Notes under the pieces: generated by a model
The model's database searches: none
Seen by the model: only the letters and a program-made list of their open reading frames with translations
What the model was told of the DNA's origin: nothing
Program-made: the position numbers and the translations under genes
Shown here: one piece after another, positions 62,501 through 64,000 of the stretch
Layout: each line of letters starts with the position of its first letter
Numbering within the stretch: position 1 is the first letter of the stretch
NCBI RefSeq assembly: GCF_008831285.2
Contig: NC_045140.1
Span: 18,908,370-18,972,369, forward strand
DNA from: Nymphaea colorata
Taxonomy: Eukaryota > Streptophyta > Magnoliopsida > Nymphaeales > Nymphaeaceae
Direction: 5' to 3'
DNA: 64,000 nt

Positions 62501-64000
62501 TACTGTTTTCAATAAGGTAACAACTATGATATCAATTGTGAGTCCTTTTTCTTAGGCTAAGGTAGTAGATGAGGTAAGGTCCTTTTATTGTCCCAGAAAA
62601 AAAAAATTGTTCCCTTCAGGTGTTGAAACAGGATTGAAATAGTAGGTGCAGTGGTGGTGGGCTGCTTTTCTGGTTCTCACTGATGTGGATATAAATTCTT
62701 AACCTCTCTCTGTCTCTGTCTGTCTCCCTCTCTCTCTCTCTCAAACACACACTCTCTCACATTTTTAAGGTCCTTAGTACCATCTTCTTTTCAGATAAAA
62801 CAAAATGGGTTCACAATTTTTTTATATTATGTGTCTATGTCTGAAGTTTTTCCAAGAAAATCCAATTTCATATATCTCAATGCTATTCTATGATGTGCAA
62901 GTCCTGCAAATAAGCCTGTGACTGAAGTGTTCTATACCTAAGCTATAAGAAATCTCTGTTGTCACCACTTGGGTGAGTGTGTGTGTATGTGTTTGTGCAT
63001 GCACTGGTAGCAACATTTGATGTAGAGTGTGACAATTCATATTGTTGAGTATAAGTCATAAGTGGTCCAGAATAAGAATGATATATTAATGTAATATAGG
63101 ATATGATAAGGTTGTGAATTTTGTTTTTTATCTTTCTGATGAAGCTGTCATGTAACATTTAATAAATCATGATTTGCATAAAACATTGAGTGCTGGAGTA
63201 AGAAAAAAAAATGCTGTAACAGAATGCATATTTTCACTAGAAATGATTAAAACTTAACAACATAGATCTTCCCACACTCAAACTATTGTGAAGCAGAAAA
63301 AAAAGGTTTGTACTTTTAACTGCCCAAGGCTTGAACTACTTAATTGTCATAAAAAAAATTCGTTTTGAAGAAATCTTTACAGAAAAGAAAAGGGACCAGG
63401 AAAGCCTTATCTTTGGTGTATGAGTGGAACCTTAAAATTATTTCACTCCCTTAGATGTATAAGGATATGCTCTGTAACAAAAAGTGTTTAATGGGATTTA
63501 TGATATTTTATGGCCATTCACCATCGCATGTTACATATAGTTATTTGAAATATGCATGGAGCAGGCTGTTGCTGAATCAGGATAAGAAAGAGCTAATGCT
63601 CTTGTAAAAGGATTTTTCATCTATGCGTCATTTTCTATCAGCGGTTGAGGGCAAGCTTGCCGTTAAGTGACATTAACCATAGTAAAGAAACTGGCGAGAC
63701 ATTACTTACTCTTGACAGTATGCATGTTCATGGATTTTAACCACACTAAAAAGTATGAACACAAATGAAAATAGAAATCTTGTTGTCTGTAGAATAAAGC
63801 TTTTATTAAATGAAATGATGAGATGGTCAATATTTTGAAAGATAAAAGCTGACTTCCATTATTTATGCTGCCGCCTTCAGGCATCGATTCTGGTTTTCTT
63901 GGTTTCATGCTGTGAAACATACTTAAATGTGAAATTGTTGTCTTAAAGTTTTCAAAACCACTTTTACAGGTCCTTGGCCTCATCCAGAAACTAAAAGGAA
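50528..64000 (+). CDS. MBD9: MBD9, methyl-CpG-binding-domain chromatin protein (5' part)
   Basis: Large nuclear chromatin reader; Arabidopsis MBD9 affects flowering time and shoot branching and helps bring the SWR1 complex to chromatin for H2A.Z deposition. Exons in the window are 50528-51030, 51271-51982, 52248-53363, 53486-54181, 55946-56248, 59539-59874, 61626-61724, and the start of exon 8 at 63970, which runs off the edge; together they give about 1,265 residues. Domain order: DLNEMP (19-24); PHD finger (Cys64, Cys67, Cys79, Cys82, His87, Cys90, Cys106, Cys109); AT-hook-like KPKRRGRPRS (238-247); MBD (about 266-315, HGVLGEGWRIELKQRG); FYRN (about 414-475, VGYESSWHDRITGSFFTC) with FYRC-like sequence after it; a DDT-like region across exons 3-4; WHIM-like LTWPELSRRYVLAILAMDG; then a bromodomain (about 1120-1255, VSRPLDFRTIDLRL). 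All joins keep frame. Intron 6 appears to use a GC donor. Exon 1 is much GC-richer than the rest. The second PHD and the C-terminus should lie beyond 64000. Confidence 0.95.
54524..54692. mobile_element. Foldback MITE in MBD9 intron 4
   Basis: The inner arms are strongly complementary: CACGAATCTGCCCCAAAGAT on the left against, read in reverse, CACGAATCTGCCCTAAAGAT on the right. The outer arms TAGGGGTCGTTTGTCAG and GCCATTCGTCCTCTTA are weaker. Length is about 169 bp, inside the 1.76-kb intron 4. The TAGGGGTCGTTTG start resembles that of hAT-type miniature elements. If transcribed, the RNA would form a long hairpin. Confidence 0.65.
56249..59538. other. MBD9 intron 5, 3.3 kb
   Basis: No gene or clear transposon. 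It is T-rich, as expected for a plant intron. Short open frames here (up to 75 aa) cross in-frame stops and show no domain. A patch near 58.83-58.98 kb has repeated T runs with ATACGCCC and ATACGCG pieces that may be an old insertion, but I could not find its ends. Confidence 0.6.
59875..63969. other. MBD9 introns 6 and 7 with the short exon 7 between them
   Basis: Intron 6 (59875-61625) and intron 7 (61725-63969) surround the 99-base exon 7. Both are AT-rich and without recognisable genes. A CT-rich microsatellite is at about 62702-62745. Intron 7 has a GT donor with the weak context GAG/GTTTGC. Confidence 0.6.

Noticed and set aside
1..64000. Search for tRNA, rRNA, snoRNA or organellar gene insertions
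   Set aside because: By eye I found no paired tRNA A and B boxes in a cloverleaf context, no rRNA-like sequence and no clear organellar genes. A proper covariance-model scan was not possible.

Overview
This is nuclear DNA from a flowering plant. It is AT-rich (estimated by eye), has long introns, carries plant-only or plant-typical gene families (xyloglucan endotransglucosylase/hydrolase, ATL RING-H2, MBD9), and its intergenic space is full of degraded transposon pieces and simple repeats. I cannot name the species.

Layout: (1) 1-5.9 kb is intergenic, with tandem repeats and transposon debris and no gene that I can support. (2) 6042-12344 (+) is an intact 11-exon mitochondrial aldehyde dehydrogenase of family 2B (534 aa), with a TATA box about 100 bases upstream. 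(3) 12.4-14.2 kb is intergenic and holds a decayed LINE zinc-binding segment. (4) 14282-17653 (-) is a four-exon XTH gene. Its signal peptide and its catalytic domain lie in different frames because of an apparent one-base loss in exon 1. (5) 17.8-28 kb is intergenic, with a LINE reverse-transcriptase relic at about 24 kb and several short inverted-repeat elements. (6) 28080-28535 (-) is a single-exon ATL-type RING-H2 E3 ligase gene. (7) 28.8-37.7 kb is intergenic, with a large polypurine/polypyrimidine foldback element at 34.8 kb. (8) 37761-44725 (-) is a five-exon gene for a small TOG/HEAT-repeat (TOGARAM1-like) protein, with one 5.4-kb intron and a probable non-coding 5' exon near 45.5-46 kb. 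(9) 46-50.5 kb is intergenic, with a long TA microsatellite and a short transposon that has a near-perfect target duplication. (10) 50528 to the window end (+) is the first half of MBD9. In order it encodes a DLNxxP motif, PHD finger, AT-hook-like stretch, MBD, FYRN/FYRC, DDT/WHIM-like region and bromodomain. The gene runs off the right edge in exon 8.

The five genes are functionally unrelated (aldehyde oxidation, cell-wall remodelling, ubiquitin ligation, microtubule binding, chromatin). I saw no gene cluster or pathway linking them and no new multi-gene system. The most useful observations are the XTH frameshift, a predicted GC-AG intron in MBD9, two DLNxxP-like repression motifs in MBD9 exon 1, and several families of short non-autonomous transposons. 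All exon borders were read by eye from splice signals, reading frame and family knowledge; none has been tested against transcripts.
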